Below, in pieces: positions 22,801-31,758 of a stretch of 64,000 nucleotides of DNA. This DNA comes from Trichomonas vaginalis G3 (Eukaryota > Parabasalia > Trichomonadida > Trichomonadidae), in assembly GCF_026262505.1 (NCBI RefSeq), contig NC_067203.1:14706392-14770391 (forward strand), given 5' to 3'. Under the pieces are notes generated by a model. It was not told the origin of the DNA and ran no database searches. It saw nothing but the letters and a program-made list of their open reading frames with translations. Each line of letters starts with the position of its first letter. The stretch's first letter is position 1. Made by a program: the position numbers and the translations under genes.

Positions 22801-25800
22801 ATTTTAGGTGATACAATATTGATTTCAGCCATTTTGGTTTATCTTGGAGCTTTCTCTCCTTCCTACAGAGCGAAATTAGTCCAGAAATGGAAAGAATTTT
22901 TGTCTAAACACGCTATCAAATACTCAGAAGACTTCTCTATTGTTGATGCACTTGGAACAGACATAACAATAAGAGATTGGATTATTAAAGGACTTCCTAA
23001 TGACCAGCAATCAATTGAAAACGCATTGATCATCACAGAAAATGATGTTTCAATTCCTCTTTTGATTGATCCACAGAATTCAGGTTTGAAATGGTTGCGT
23101 GAAAACTACAGAGAAAACTTGAGAGTTTTGAGAGTTGACCAGCCAGATTTCATGCAATCTCTTTGCGCCGCTGTTTCTCAAGGACAACAAGTAATCATTG
23201 AAAATGTTGCTACAGAATTGGATCCTTCAATTGCTCCTATTCTCAACAGAGAAATCGCAACTGTTGACAACAAGAAACAGATTGTTCTGGGTGGAGATAT
23301 AATCTCATACAATACAAACTTCAGATTGTATTTGACGACACAAAATCCATCACCACAATTCTCTCCAGAAGTTTGTTCAACTTGTTTGTTGATTAACTTC
23401 AGAGCGACAAGAGACGGATTGACTGATTTGCTCTTGAACACAATGATTGAAGTTGAGAAATCGGATTTGGATAAGAAGAGAATCCAACTCATGGAATCAA
23501 ATGCAGAAAACATCGCAAAACTCAATGAAACCGAACTTGAAATTCTCAAAATTGTTTCAGATTCAGAAGGAAAAGATATTTTGGCAGATGATTCTGCGAT
23601 AGAAACACTAAGTGTTGCAAAGAAGACAGCACAGAATATTACCTTGCAGATATCAGCATCAGAAAAGACAGAACAACAAATTTCTCAGTTCAAGAAACAC
23701 TATTTGCCTGTTGTTGAAAGAGCAACAATATTGTATTTCTGTGCAGCAGATTTCTGCAAGATTGATCCAATGTATCAATTCTCTCTTAAGTGGTTCGATA
23801 AGACATTTAGAGATGCTCTTTCCAAAGCAAACCATCCAAGTGATCATCTCCAACAAATACATGCTTTCACAAGAGCAATTCAAAGAACTGTTTTCACAAG
23901 AATTTCTTTGAGTTTGTTCAACAGACACAAACTTTTGTATTCAACTTTGGCAGCAATAAGAGTTCTAGAAGCAGACAACAAGATAACTCCTGAAGAGATC
24001 TCTGCTTTGCTTGCTTTGGCTCCTGTCATTGAGAAATCCCCAATCAAATGGATGACAGATGATAGATGGGGATATTTGAGAGCTCTTGAAAACGTAAACC
24101 AAGCATTTAAAGGAATAATTGGCTCAATCAGAGCAAACGAGTTCGCATGGGAGAGGTACTGCAACTTGCCACAACCAGAAAAGGAACAATTCCCAACTAA
24201 AGAACAATTAACTCCTTTCCAGAGAACAATTCTGTTGAAATACCTTAGATTGGACAGAACACAAGCAGTTTTGACAAAATTCGTTACAGATGTTCTCGGA
24301 TTAGAGATATCCAGTGTTCCTATTTCATCAATGCAGTCTATCCTCAAAGACGCTAATTCTCAAGAACCAATTATCTTCGTCGCATCTCCAGGAACTGATC
24401 CAACAGAAGATATCCAAAATGCTTTGGAAGCAATGGATTCAACGAGATATCTCAAGTATTACTCACTCGGAAGAGGTCGTGGACCAGCTGCTGAAGCTTT
24501 GATACAGAAGTGTGCATTAGAAGGATACATTCTGTTGTTGCAGAACTGTCATTTGTCATTGAGTTGGATGCCAAGAGTTGAATTCGTTCTTTCAACAATA
24601 CAAAAGAAGAATTTGCATCCAAACTTCAGATTACTTTGCGTTACTTCAAGTGTTCCTAATTTCCCAATTGGTTTATTGTTCATGTCACAGAAAGTCATCT
24701 ACGAAACAGCTTCAGGATTCAAGAACAACATGCTTAGATTGTTCAACTCTCTGAATGAGGCTGAATACACAACAAGTGGAGATCATACTGTTGCAAAACA
24801 ATTATTATTCCATCTTTGTTTCTTCCATTCAGTTGTAGTTGAAAGACTACAATTCGGATCTCTTGGTTGGAATAATCCTTATAGTTTCTCTTTCTCTGAT
24901 TTCGCAATTTCCAAGCATCAGTTACAAACATTGATGTCGGAGACAAGAACAGCTACTTTGCCTTTGGAACATTTCGTTTTCTTGTTGAGCGAAATGAACT
25001 ACGGAGGCTCTGTAACAGATGAATGGGATAGAAGAACACTTGATTGCCTTGCAAACAAGTATTTCAATGAAGGAATAACTGCAACAAATTACCAGCTCTG
25101 CGAACAATTGAAGATTCCTCCTTTCACATCAAGTTTGAAGCAAACAATTGCTGCAATTACAGATTGGAAGGATGAAGCAGATGGACCGCTTGTTGGACTT
25201 AGTAACAATGCAGTTCAAGTCACAAAAAAGAGAAGAGCGACGAAGCTTTTCAACAATCTTCTTGAACTTCAACCTGTAACAACAGCAATTAATGTTGTTA
25301 AACAAAATGATTCAAGATTGCAGAGAATCACTGAAATCTCTTCACAGATTCCTCCATTGTTCAACGAAACAGCTGTAAAGAAGAGAATAGAAGCAGAAGA
25401 TCAAACAATTGAAGCTGTTATTTCTCATGAAGTCTCAAAGTTCACAATTTTGATCGAAACAATCAACAGAAATCTTTCAATTCTCAAAGATGCATTGAAC
25501 GGAACAATTCTTTTGGATGATGCTTATGAAGTAATTCTCAAGAGTATCTTACTTAACAGAGTTCCAGAGAGATGGCTGAATGTTTCATTCCCAAGTATCT
25601 CGAACTTAAATGATTACATCAATGATTTAAGAAACAGAGTTTTCTTCATTGATAACTGGATAAGAAATGGAAGTCCATTGGTTTACAAGATTGGAGCTTT
25701 CTTCAGACCGGAAGAGTTCCTCATGGCTTTGCTCCAGAAGTATGCACATACTCACAATGTTCCATTGCAATCACTTGGCTGGATGACAACTCCTTTGGAC

Positions 25801-26142
25801 ATTGCACAACAACAAAGAATGACAGATCCACCCGAAGAAGGAATTTACATCGATGGAATCTTCATCGAAGGAGCTCGTTGGGATTTCGCAAAAGACCAGC
25901 TTGCAGAGTGTGGAACTGCTGATAAGAAGAACAGTTTACCTGTTATCCACATTAAACCTGCACAGCTTCCATTACCTTATAAAATGGAAGTTACTTACGA
26001 ATGCCCTGTTTTCAGGACACAACAACGCGGAAGCCAGTCAATCGACAGCCCAGGATACGTTTTCTCACTATTCCTTGCTACAAAGGCAAGACCAGAGCAT
26101 TGGATAGAAGGATCTGTATCTGGCTTCCTTAACTCCAAATAA
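13801..26142 (+). CDS. Dynein heavy chain, axonemal single-head type
   Basis: A whole 4,113-residue motor chain, the usual size of monomeric inner-arm axonemal dyneins, fitting a multiflagellate cell. Residues 208-255 look Tudor-like (KWLPCKVIDF...). The long tail and linker follow to about 1400. AAA1 has Walker A GPAGTGKTE at 1451 and Walker B ACFDEFN. AAA2 has GGTLSGKS at 1735 and AAA3 GPESGKS at 2102. AAA4 has a degenerate P-loop, GMKGSWRRS at 2444, lacking the Gly-Lys pair. Stalk coiled coils span about 2667-2777 and 2894-2995 with the microtubule-binding tip between. AAA5 starts near 3003; the C-terminal domain ends HWIEGSVSGF. The start at 13801 is the first ATG; a second in-frame ATG lies 20 codons on. 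No introns are seen. Confidence 0.97.
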   Translation: MFARGRFQRGKSRLIEREEKMNEEKILNKSLKKTIPEETIKTPVIGEWSLNPKVEAKDPRLIEHLTAQSQLKQPRISYPSQAQTPETYQPSQREKEKRNLVSSMSLRSTHTFKIQTPNMNSPAKVMPEPKIDFPEGKTTTNLQEILRSKFVSPAEPLPPLQDPDSITDTKFLPLEYFDDLSCAQFDIPELMKDPRAVSKFTDFNGQTKWLPCKVIDFNEETQLFTIQWEPKEKGKVKEKKVPRFNIRFLREDPDKFEERVKVARHACTIYEATIRFNTRVSLMPTKELPDLPQNAVDGILKRLSTDIQDKGNSIIEEQIKPDFKLLNNKLNFINEINHNPLVPNREEFMLLEEEPPKVPESGLVTTISSFAKAQQYIKDNLLYGDAVIMNGLFSIWDIFQVSRSRSLILDNFNKVLALEDFITRQYTFLGSQSVEIRTAIEKRLKDVFAKIEKPLDQKSVDEKSKDDKNKEEKPKIDKQEINRRNSLMVGVTQRMMHTMLLDITSNTLTRYLELFKPKDVTDRDYHALFFIDLYYAPDNKLEFMPTPETFQDQVMSLLAQVETTITELPLFTSMKGEPLKIKFIDCLDSIAEAKSSLIEMLKGLFSQLNEFINSYRYLEKYLSLDPDDYAYDFDPSHTRTLEEYKVHLDDFKDRIADLKKKMKPYYNAGIFRVMTASFKQMTINHLENLQKSYLSLINKYMIQTVNSLNNEFTSIKVELQKSPNTPEELAELRKYLNTVIENKKTRQYKIERIKNEFQFLEDYRFETSDSDFHYIYKAYNMPVVTNQRIDETEKMITEARIKMIKELKNNQKQLENDALAISETLTTFIAKYNDLEYTSEAVEKINAISFQLKHLQELQQTYNKHEKLFEFEPNACRILIKLGDEFTPLHQLWNIANDWVMNYQSWLDTPFHQIRADQITLFVNHASKQLSKLKKELTNQPVLLTRVVAPLIQQIEGFKKRLPLITKLRHQGIKRQHWDKISQITGFEVKPTVETSLSTFLQYKLEEWDAQISDIANVAAQEYNIEAALDKMDAELRTTQFVTVQFRNSGHFILQQVDDLLMLIDDQLVATQSMLASPFITQVKDQANERIAFLRKSRAMIEAWMKCQTAWLYLQPIFAGTSIGQKLKTEASYWAICNTIWSKIMTMAHNHPNFYTIMQRDELMEQLVECSTKLEKVVLGLTQFLEQKRVAFPRFFFISNDELVYILSHTAEFDKIQDSMPKIFEYVHGFKRTNENAILEINDSTGESLKLVQQVDTMNKEIEDWLNYLDDEIHVTLKDQMKAAISNYSKKPREQWILDYPAQVIMVVNQILFTQSITNALKQHRFKGLNLVLPKFKENFQTLSKFVKEEHTPQERILLSSILTSEVHNRDKLEELIDNEINDVDAFLWIQQLRYYSEDDLIIVKSLNNSFEYTYEYVGNSPRLVLTPLTDRCYQTMLSAMKMFLGASPIGPAGTGKTETIRNLAKALGRPCIVYNCSEEVGPEIMSQFLAGISGSGAWACFDEFNRINIEVLSIIGQQIKTIQNAMAAVDDTFLLDTREITINRNLGITITLNPGYAGRSQLPDNIKLLFRTIVMIEPDYQHISEIILLSGGFDAANKISKEVTAVFKLGKLMLNKSNQYDWGLRQMKAILTTGINELHKKGAETEEDKETIILRAIKDCTLPRLLADDTPIFNNILRDVFPNIKDESTAPEDFIKKVEGAMEKMNLSKNEKLINKIYELYYILQVRHGLILVGGTLSGKSTSWKVLQKAFEDDPNPILIDCLNPKSVSITEMYGLYNPATSEWKDGIVSRLLRNCWFAERKQPHLIIADGPIDAVWIESMNTLLDDNKLLCLPNNERIPLDSKTKMLFEVDNLINATPATVSRCGLIYFDQVSIKWQDLIDGWCNKHDQFPDVIKIIKSQAEIYMNSYVQFISTDVKTVIRITPNIAVSNFLKLLDCFMPLLSKPAKDDMDDDDLPSGNRDRIDSNIYYSHFTMSTSERIPYIEVDNREIIFERIFQFCMTWAFGSFLDEDGRNAFDHFVRNIAETNNSRCIYPQRGSVFDYFADLTKYSWIPWLDNVTNMNFTDQENLDHQVVPTNEIASTFFLSRLLVANYKNTLIQGPESGKSLIMNTLQTKFFNKQPYITGKFDCSAITTPKMFMDFTSQYMHKQQGIYGPLPGDKLVFFIDNLASIEPDGFLTQPAIELMRELVTYGGWHYTSEFSELIGYTLLISTQMKGSGRYAISPRFIRNFFYIYQPKYTKPTIQSIVLTMYQKNLSKFIQSVHDITKNVVACVTEIVDQCHDQMLPIPSKPHYNFNLRTIMRILKGILLVGTMNIKNDVDFIRLFYHEMYREIYDRLNTTDDREWFNKNVVESCLKHFKIQYSAINGQNFLMFNNFSDATQIYKEVKQKPDQVLAYCASMLEEHNRSASQQLNMTLFHEAVEHISALSRATTLVRGHCLLVGMKGSWRRSLTKLMLHIENIDQFSISVTKGYGLSEWHEDMKRLIKKCCTHDEVTGFIITDAQILMREQLEDLENLMLYGEIPRLYERDEFEILKSEIAATEVAVDCDYHELMRRRVCNNLHIFLIVSPFGKVFHDIMLSFQVIRNECIVDWIIPWSDSALETIAQDSLGSNSVGSPDVVHSVVSTCVEIHKCVEQEARNFIEETGQVVSITPSLYFFLLKIFHKKLKIKQRENAEKARDYENGVSKIKLTGQMIGEMTEKHDHDIPELDRMSKDMEKLVQELTISKDEAEKSREVVKQQSLVAEKNASEANKANKIAQEQLKLAQPLLSDAQAAVMKLDKDSLVSIKKLHAPSTGMRDTFDAICIMFNRNPKKVDNPSTGLREDDYWPETIALLNDVQFVKNVTNFKVERLTQDQINKLKKYVPKEKPARMEKLRAANASFQAVAALYEWVCASFDYWHVYQEILPKQKMAEEAERLLQETNAQLTESRDHLEEIEAHLKDMQTKLSDTQLQEKELTNTVKDTEARLARARKLVSGLTNESTRWDEKATKLRNGAKFILGDTILISAILVYLGAFSPSYRAKLVQKWKEFLSKHAIKYSEDFSIVDALGTDITIRDWIIKGLPNDQQSIENALIITENDVSIPLLIDPQNSGLKWLRENYRENLRVLRVDQPDFMQSLCAAVSQGQQVIIENVATELDPSIAPILNREIATVDNKKQIVLGGDIISYNTNFRLYLTTQNPSPQFSPEVCSTCLLINFRATRDGLTDLLLNTMIEVEKSDLDKKRIQLMESNAENIAKLNETELEILKIVSDSEGKDILADDSAIETLSVAKKTAQNITLQISASEKTEQQISQFKKHYLPVVERATILYFCAADFCKIDPMYQFSLKWFDKTFRDALSKANHPSDHLQQIHAFTRAIQRTVFTRISLSLFNRHKLLYSTLAAIRVLEADNKITPEEISALLALAPVIEKSPIKWMTDDRWGYLRALENVNQAFKGIIGSIRANEFAWERYCNLPQPEKEQFPTKEQLTPFQRTILLKYLRLDRTQAVLTKFVTDVLGLEISSVPISSMQSILKDANSQEPIIFVASPGTDPTEDIQNALEAMDSTRYLKYYSLGRGRGPAAEALIQKCALEGYILLLQNCHLSLSWMPRVEFVLSTIQKKNLHPNFRLLCVTSSVPNFPIGLLFMSQKVIYETASGFKNNMLRLFNSLNEAEYTTSGDHTVAKQLLFHLCFFHSVVVERLQFGSLGWNNPYSFSFSDFAISKHQLQTLMSETRTATLPLEHFVFLLSEMNYGGSVTDEWDRRTLDCLANKYFNEGITATNYQLCEQLKIPPFTSSLKQTIAAITDWKDEADGPLVGLSNNAVQVTKKRRATKLFNNLLELQPVTTAINVVKQNDSRLQRITEISSQIPPLFNETAVKKRIEAEDQTIEAVISHEVSKFTILIETINRNLSILKDALNGTILLDDAYEVILKSILLNRVPERWLNVSFPSISNLNDYINDLRNRVFFIDNWIRNGSPLVYKIGAFFRPEEFLMALLQKYAHTHNVPLQSLGWMTTPLDIAQQQRMTDPPEEGIYIDGIFIEGARWDFAKDQLAECGTADKKNSLPVIHIKPAQLPLPYKMEVTYECPVFRTQQRGSQSIDSPGYVFSLFLATKARPEHWIEGSVSGFLNSK

Positions 26143-26494
26143 TTTTATATAATTTTTATTTTGTTTATTAAATACTATTTATGTAATTGTTCATTATTTT
26201 TACCTACTTGTTTTTTCATTGTTTAATATGTTCTTTTCACTTAAAATATTTGCAATTATTAATTTTTAGAAATTAATTTAATGTTTATAGTCATTTCGTA
26301 CATTAAAAACTATATATCTTTCATAGGTGATTGTATATAGATTCTCTCTTATTGCTCAAGATTTGTTCAAATCAGTATTTAGCCAAATTTCATTTATCTA
26401 AATTTAGAAACATACTATACACGGGGCACACTCATTTTATGCCCAACAATCTCTTAATGTAATTCGGATTGTAAAAAAAAATTTCATCTACCGT
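26143..26494. other. Dynein 3' flank and pre-insertion upstream DNA
   Basis: About 350 bases of AT-rich noncoding DNA after the dynein stop. Its last part, up to the target duplication, is the original upstream flank of the THH1-like gene that now starts 7 kb away at 33518. Confidence 0.6.
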
Positions 26495-26504
26495 AAACAG
26501 AAAA
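26495..26504. repeat. Target-site duplication of MULE-A, left
   Basis: AAACAGAAAA immediately before the element start GAGATTGGGACAAAG; the same ten bases follow the element end at 33503-33512. Ten bases is within the 9-11 bp range usual for Mutator-like elements. Confidence 0.8.
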
Positions 26505-26579
26505 GAGATTGGGACAAAGTTGCAATTCGGCACTTTTTGTAAAAAAATGGGGTCATACTCATAATGAATAGAGATTTAT

Positions 26580-29500
26580 AGCCAAGTCTTGATATCATGC
26601 AGGGAGAATATACATAGATAAGCAATTATATTTTATAGTAGTAGTATTCAGAAATTCTTACAATTTACAATACAATTTTCAAAAATGGATAAAGACTTAT
26701 AGCCAAGTCTTGATATCATGCAGGGAGAATATACATAGATAAGCAATTATATTTTATAGTAGTAGTATTCAGAAATTCTTACAATTTACAATACAATTTT
26801 CAAAAATGGATAAAGACTTATAGCCAAGTCTTGATATCATGCAGGGAGAATATACATAGATAAGCAATTATATTTTATAGTAGTAGTATTCAGAAATTCT
26901 TACAATTTACAATACAATTTTCAAAAATGGATAAAGACTAATAGCCAAGTCTTGATATCATGCAGGGAGAATATACATAGATAAGCAATTATATTTTATA
27001 GTAGTAGTATTCAGAAATTCTTACAATTTACAATACAATTTTCAAAAATGGATAAAGACTAATAGCCAAGTCTTGATATCATGCAGGGAGAATATACATA
27101 GATAAGCAATTATATTTTATAGTAGTAGTATTCAGAAATTCTTACAATTTACAATACAATTTTCAAAAATGGATAAAGACTAGCCAAGTCTTGATATCAT
27201 GCAGGGAGAATATACATAGATAAGCAATTATATTTTATAGTAGTAGTATTCAGAAATTCTTACAATTTACAATACAATTTTCAAAAATGGATAAAGACTA
27301 ATAGCCAAGTCTTGATATCATGCAGGGAGAATATACATAGATAAGCAATTATATTTTATAGTAGTAGTATTCAGAAATTCTTACAATTTACAATACAATT
27401 TTCAAAAATGGATAAAGACTAATAGCCAAGTCTTGATATCATGCAGGGAGAATATACATAGATAAGCAATTATATTTTATAGTAGTAGTATTCAGAAATT
27501 CTTACAATTTACAATACAATTTTCAAAAATGGATAAAGACTATAGCCAAGTCTTGATATCATGCAGGGAGAATATACATAGATAAGCAATTATATTTTAT
27601 AGTAGTAGTATTCAGAAATTCTTACAATTTACAATACAATTTTCAAAAATGGATAAAGACTATAGCCAAGTCTTGATATCATGCAGGGAGAATATACATA
27701 GATAAGCAATTATATTTTATAGTAGTAGTATTCAGAAATTCTTACAATTTACAATACAATTTTCAAAAATGGATAAAGACTAATAGCCAAGTCTTGATAT
27801 CATGCAGGGAGAATATACATAGATAAGCAATTATATTTTATAGTAGTAGTATTCAGAAATTCTTACAATTTACAATACAATTTTCAAAAATGGATAAAGA
27901 CTTAGCCAAGTCTTGATATCATGCAGGGAGAATATACATAGATAAGCAATTATATTTTATAGTAGTAGTATTCAGAAATTCTTACAATTTACAATACAAT
28001 TTTCAAAAATGGATAAAGACTAATAGCCAAGTCTTGATATCATGCAGGGAGAATATACATAGATAAGCAATTATATTTTATAGTAGTAGTATTCAGAAAT
28101 TCTTACAATTTACAATACAATTTTCAAAAATGGATAAAGACTAATAGCCAAGTCTTGATATCATGCAGGGAGAATATACATAGATAAGCAATTATATTTT
28201 ATAGTAGTAGTATTCAGAAATTCTTACAATTTACAATACAATTTTCAAAAATGGATAAAGACTAATAGCCAAGTCTTGATATCATGCAGGGAGAATATAC
28301 ATAGATAAGCAATTATATTTTATAGTAGTAGTATTCAGAAATTCTTACAATTTACAATACAATTTTCAAAAATGGATAAAGACTAATAGCCAAGTCTTGA
28401 TATCATGCAGGGAGAATATACATAGATAAGCAATTATATTTTATAGTAGTAGTATTCAGAAATTCTTACAATTTACAATACAATTTTCAAAAATGGATAA
28501 AGACTAATAGCCAAGTCTTGATATCATGCAGGGAGAATATACATAGATAAGCAATTATATTTTATAGTAGTAGTATTCAGAAATTCTTACAATTTACAAT
28601 ACAATTTTCAAAAATGGATAAAGACTAATAGCCAAGTCTTGATATCATGCAGGGAGAATATACATAGATAAGCAATTATATTTTATAGTAGTAGTATTCA
28701 GAAATTCTTACAATTTACAATACAATTTTCAAAAATGGATAAAGACTAATAGCCAAGTCTTGATATCATGCAGGGAGAATATACATAGATAAGCAATTAT
28801 ATTTTATAGTAGTAGTATTCAGAAATTCTTACAATTTACAATACAATTTTCAAAAATGGATAAAGACTAATAGCCAAGTCTTGATATCATGCAGGGAGAA
28901 TATACATAGATAAGCAATTATATTTTTAGTAGTAGTATTCAGAAATTCTTACAATTTACAATACAATTTTCAAAAATGGATAAAGACTATAGCCAAGTCT
29001 TGATATCATGCAGGGAGAATATACATAGATAAGCAATTATATTTTATAGTAGTAGTATTCAGAAATTCTTACAATTTACAATACAATTTTCAAAAATGGA
29101 TAAAGACTAATAGCCAAGTCTTGATATCATGCAGGGAGAATATACATAGATAAGCAATTATATTTTATAGTAGTAGTATTCAGAAATTCTTACAATTTAC
29201 AATACAATTTTCAAAAATGGATAAAGACTAATAGCCAAGTCTTGATATCATGCAGGGAGAATATACATAGATAAGCAATTATATTTTATAGTAGTAGTAT
29301 TCAGAAATTCTTACAATTTACAATACAATTTTCAAAAATGGATAAAGACTAATAGCCAAGTCTTGATATCATGCAGGGAGAATATACATAGATAAGCAAT
29401 TATATTTTATAGTAGTAGTATTCAGAAATTCTTACAATTTACAATACAATTTTCAAAAATGGATAAAGACTAATAGCCAAGTCTTGATATCATGCAGGGA

Positions 29501-31549
29501 GAATATACATAGATAAGCAATTATATTTTATAGTAGTAGTATTCAGAAATTCTTACAATTTACAATACAATTTTCAAAAATGGATAAAGACTAATAGCCA
29601 AGTCTTGATATCATGCAGGGAGAATATACATAGATAAGCAATTATATTTTATAGTAGTAGTATTCAGAAATTCTTACAATTTACAATACAATTTTCAAAA
29701 ATGGATAAAGACTAATAGCCAAGTCTTGATATCATGCAGGGAGAATATACATAGATAAGCAATTATATTTTATAGTAGTAGTATTCAGAAATTCTTACAA
29801 TTTACAATACAATTTTCAAAAATGGATAAAGACTAATAGCCAAGTCTTGATATCATGCAGGGAGAATATACATAGATAAGCAATTATATTTTATAGTAGT
29901 AGTATTCAGAAATTCTTACAATTTACAATACAATTTTCAAAAATGGATAAAGACTTAGCCAAGTCTTGATATCATGCAGGGAGAATATACATAGATAAGC
30001 AATTATATTTTATAGTAGTAGTATTCAGAAATTCTTACAATTTACAATACAATTTTCAAAAATGGATAAAGACTAATAGCCAAGTCTTGATATCATGCAG
30101 GGAGAATATACATAGATAAGCAATTATATTTTATAGTAGTAGTATTCAGAAATTCTTACAATTTACAATACAATTTTCAAAAATGGATAAAGACTATAGC
30201 CAAGTCTTGATATCATGCAGGGAGAATATACATAGATAAGCAATTATATTTTATAGTAGTAGTATTCAGAAATTCTTACAATTTACAATACAATTTTCAA
30301 AAATGGATAAAGACTTAGCCAAGTCTTGATATCATGCAGGGAGAATATACATAGATAAGCAATTATATTTTATAGTAGTAGTATTCAGAAATTCTTACAA
30401 TTTACAATACAATTTTCAAAAATGGATAAAGACTAATAGCCAAGTCTTGATATCATGCAGGGAGAATATACATAGATAAGCAATTATATTTTATAGTAGT
30501 AGTATTCAGAAATTCTTACAATTTACAATACAATTTTCAAAAATGGATAAAGACTAATAGCCAAGTCTTGATATCATGCAGGGAGAATATACATAGATAA
30601 GCAATTATATTTTATAGTAGTAGTATTCAGAAATTCTTACAATTTACAATACAATTTTCAAAAATGGATAAAGACTTAGCCAAGTCTTGATATCATGCAG
30701 GGAGAATATACATAGATAAGCAATTATATTTTATAGTAGTAGTATTCAGAAATTCTTACAATTTACAATACAATTTTCAAAAATGGATAAAGACTAATAG
30801 CCAAGTCTTGATATCATGCAGGGAGAATATACATAGATAAGCAATTATATTTTATAGTAGTAGTATTCAGAAATTCTTACAATTTACAATACAATTTTCA
30901 AAAATGGATAAAGACTTAGCCAAGTCTTGATATCATGCAGGGAGAATATACATAGATAAGCAATTATATTTTATAGTAGTAGTATTCAGAAATTCTTACA
31001 ATTTACAATACAATTTTCAAAAATGGATAAAGACTAATAGCCAAGTCTTGATATCATGCAGGGAGAATATACATAGATAAGCAATTATATTTTATAGTAG
31101 TAGTATTCAGAAATTCTTACAATTTACAATACAATTTTCAAAAATGGATAAAGACTAATAGCCAAGTCTTGATATCATGCAGGGAGAATATACATAGATA
31201 AGCAATTATATTTTATAGTAGTAGTATTCAGAAATTCTTACAATTTACAATACAATTTTCAAAAATGGATAAAGACTTATAGCCAAGTCTTGATATCATG
31301 CAGGGAGAATATACATAGATAAGCAATTATATTTTATAGTAGTAGTATTCAGAAATTCTTACAATTTACAATACAATTTTCAAAAATGGATAAAGACTAT
31401 AGCCAAGTCTTGATATCATGCAGGGAGAATATACATAGATAAGCAATTATATTTTATAGTAGTAGTATTCAGAAATTCTTACAATTTACAATACAATTTT
31501 CAAAAATGGATAAAGACTAATAGCCAAGTCTTGATATCATGCAGGGAGA
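26580..31549. repeat. 41.2-copy satellite array, 121-bp unit
   Basis: Forty-one complete units start at 26580, 26701, 26822 ... 31401, and a final partial copy of 28 bases starts at 31522. Units begin AGCCAAGTCTTGATATCATG and end CAAAAATGGATAAAGACT. Unit length is 118-121 bp. Almost every difference lies at the unit junction: CTAATAGCC 27 times, CTATAGCC 5, CTTAGCC 5, CTTATAGCC 3, CTAGCC once; one other single-base loss is seen (copy starting 28872). The junction lies between AAGACT and AGTCTT, a 6-bp inverted repeat, so the variable bases are hairpin-loop bases. No coding frame runs through the array. Confidence 0.97.
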
Positions 31550-31758
31550 CTCTCTACAAATACAAAAATTGATTATCATAAGGAAATACAAATTTATCAA
31601 TTTTCATGTGAAAATTACATAAATTTGTTCTCCAATAAATAGCAATAATACTTTGAATGTTATATTAAGTAATATAGCTTCAGGTAAATAAGCTTACACT
31701 TCAAAAATATACTGTTTATTCATTAATTTTAAAAAAAGTCCAAATTATCTAATCTTGC
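31550..31758. other. Spacer between satellite and transposase 3' end
   Basis: About 210 bases of AT-rich DNA without a gene. It begins CTCTCTAC directly where the last satellite unit stops, giving a short GAGA/TCTC inverted word at the join. It is presumably the 3' untranslated part of the transposase transcript. Confidence 0.5.

Noticed and set aside
14064-25107. Many antisense and shifted frames within the dynein gene
   Set aside because: Shadows of a single long coding sequence with continuous dynein homology.
26505-26525. MULE-A might end between the array and the transposase, with the array independent
   Set aside because: No terminal repeat is seen in 31550-31758, whereas a 10-bp direct duplication and a 14/20 inverted match place the end at 26505.
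26580-31549. CRISPR-like array or centromeric satellite
   Set aside because: Units are contiguous without unique spacers, so it is not a CRISPR. A centromere role cannot be judged from sequence, and the array lies within a transposon with its own target duplication.
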